From: Acidobacteriota bacterium
GTDB taxonomy: Bacteria > Acidobacteriota > Terriglobia > Acidiferrales > UBA7541
Direction: 5' to 3'
Assembly (NCBI GenBank): GCA_003133505.1
Contig: PKXT01000185.1
Coordinates: 10,695-16,000, forward strand
DNA length: 5,306 bases
Under the pieces are notes generated by a model, which saw only the letters and a list, made by a program, of their open reading frames with translations, had not been told where the DNA came from and did no database searches. Positions 5,048 through 5,306 of this stretch are shown here, piece by piece (the first letter of the stretch is position 1; the number at the start of each line of letters is the position of its first letter). The position numbers and the translations under genes were made by a program.

Positions 5048-5306
5048 ATGCAAAAAGTGATCACCATCAATTTGAACGGCAACGCCTACCAGCTCGAAGA
5101 GAGCGGATACAACCTATTGACCGCGTATCTGGAGCGCGCGGAATCGCAACTCAGGGACAATCCCGATAAGGCCGAGGTGGTCGCCGATCTCGAGCAAGCC
5201 ATCGCGGAGAAATGCGACGCGTTTCTCGGACCGCACAAGACGGTCGTCACTGGCGCGGAAGTCGAGCGGATCATTGACCAAATGGGTCCGGTGGATGGCG
5301 CGGCGG
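5048..5306 (+). CDS. PspC-domain-type protein, N-terminal part (3' end outside window)
   Basis: An ATG at 5048 opens an 86-codon frame to the window edge, beginning MQKVITINLNGNAYQLEESG. It has a beta-strand start, a helix with LLTAYLERAESQL, then ADLEQAIAEKCDAFL and VTGAEVERIIDQMG followed by PVDGAA. This pattern is the N-terminal cytoplasmic region that precedes the PspC membrane domain in many Bacteroidota and Acidobacteriota proteins; the PspC domain itself would be beyond the edge, so the assignment rests on that region alone. The ribosome site GGGGAA (5037-5042) is five bases upstream, and the PadR stop is one base away. By context it is probably the PadR target, perhaps a membrane-stress protein. 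Confidence 0.7.
   Translation, partial: MQKVITINLNGNAYQLEESGYNLLTAYLERAESQLRDNPDKAEVVADLEQAIAEKCDAFLGPHKTVVTGAEVERIIDQMGPVDGAA

Noticed and set aside
1..5306. tRNA, rRNA, CRISPR array, transposase or phage genes
   Set aside because: No cloverleaf, spaced direct repeats, or transposase or integrase motifs were seen on either strand by eye.

Overview
The window is GC-rich bacterial DNA, probably from an Acidobacteriota-like genome. This assignment is an inference from gene content: a short PadR regulator followed directly by a PspC-type membrane protein gene, and short palindromic repeats inside coding sequence. No rRNA or other phylogenetic marker is present.

Layout. (1) 1-1038, minus strand: the N-terminal receiver domain of a response regulator (cut by the window edge), a 322-base gap, then a membrane-anchored TlpA/ResA-like thioredoxin (CPPC). 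(2) 1039-1112: a short divergent control region with a good sigma70-type promoter facing right; its -10 box lies on the same bases as a possible left-facing -10. (3) 1113-3866, plus strand: a probable operon of a membrane GT2 glycosyltransferase, two tandem 6-pyruvoyltetrahydropterin synthase (PTPS) paralogues and GTP cyclohydrolase I (folE). The last three genes overlap. (4) 3867-4600: no intact gene. I can read a decayed minus-strand gene here (membrane anchor, coiled coil, TPR-like end) with two in-frame stops and one frameshift at a seven-T run. (5) 4605-5306, plus strand: a promoter whose -10 lies inside a perfect 8-8-8 inverted repeat, then a PadR repressor and the start of a PspC-domain protein.

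How the genes work together. FolE makes 7,8-dihydroneopterin triphosphate from GTP, and PTPS enzymes use that product. Both PTPS copies carry the Cys-x5-His-Gly-His spacing of the tetrahydrobiopterin-type enzyme, not the Cys-x3-His-Gly-His of E. coli QueD. The cluster therefore looks more like a 6-pyruvoyl-tetrahydropterin (biopterin-like cofactor) module than a queuosine module, although no sepiapterin-reductase-like gene is visible here. The glycosyltransferase upstream may be an independent lipid or carotenoid enzyme, or may act on a pterin; the sequence cannot decide. The PadR gene probably controls itself and the PspC-domain gene.

The most interesting points are the tandem PTPS-II-type paralogues, the two probable repeat insertions within the glycosyltransferase gene, the decayed gene at 4150-4591, and the operator-like palindrome over the padR promoter.
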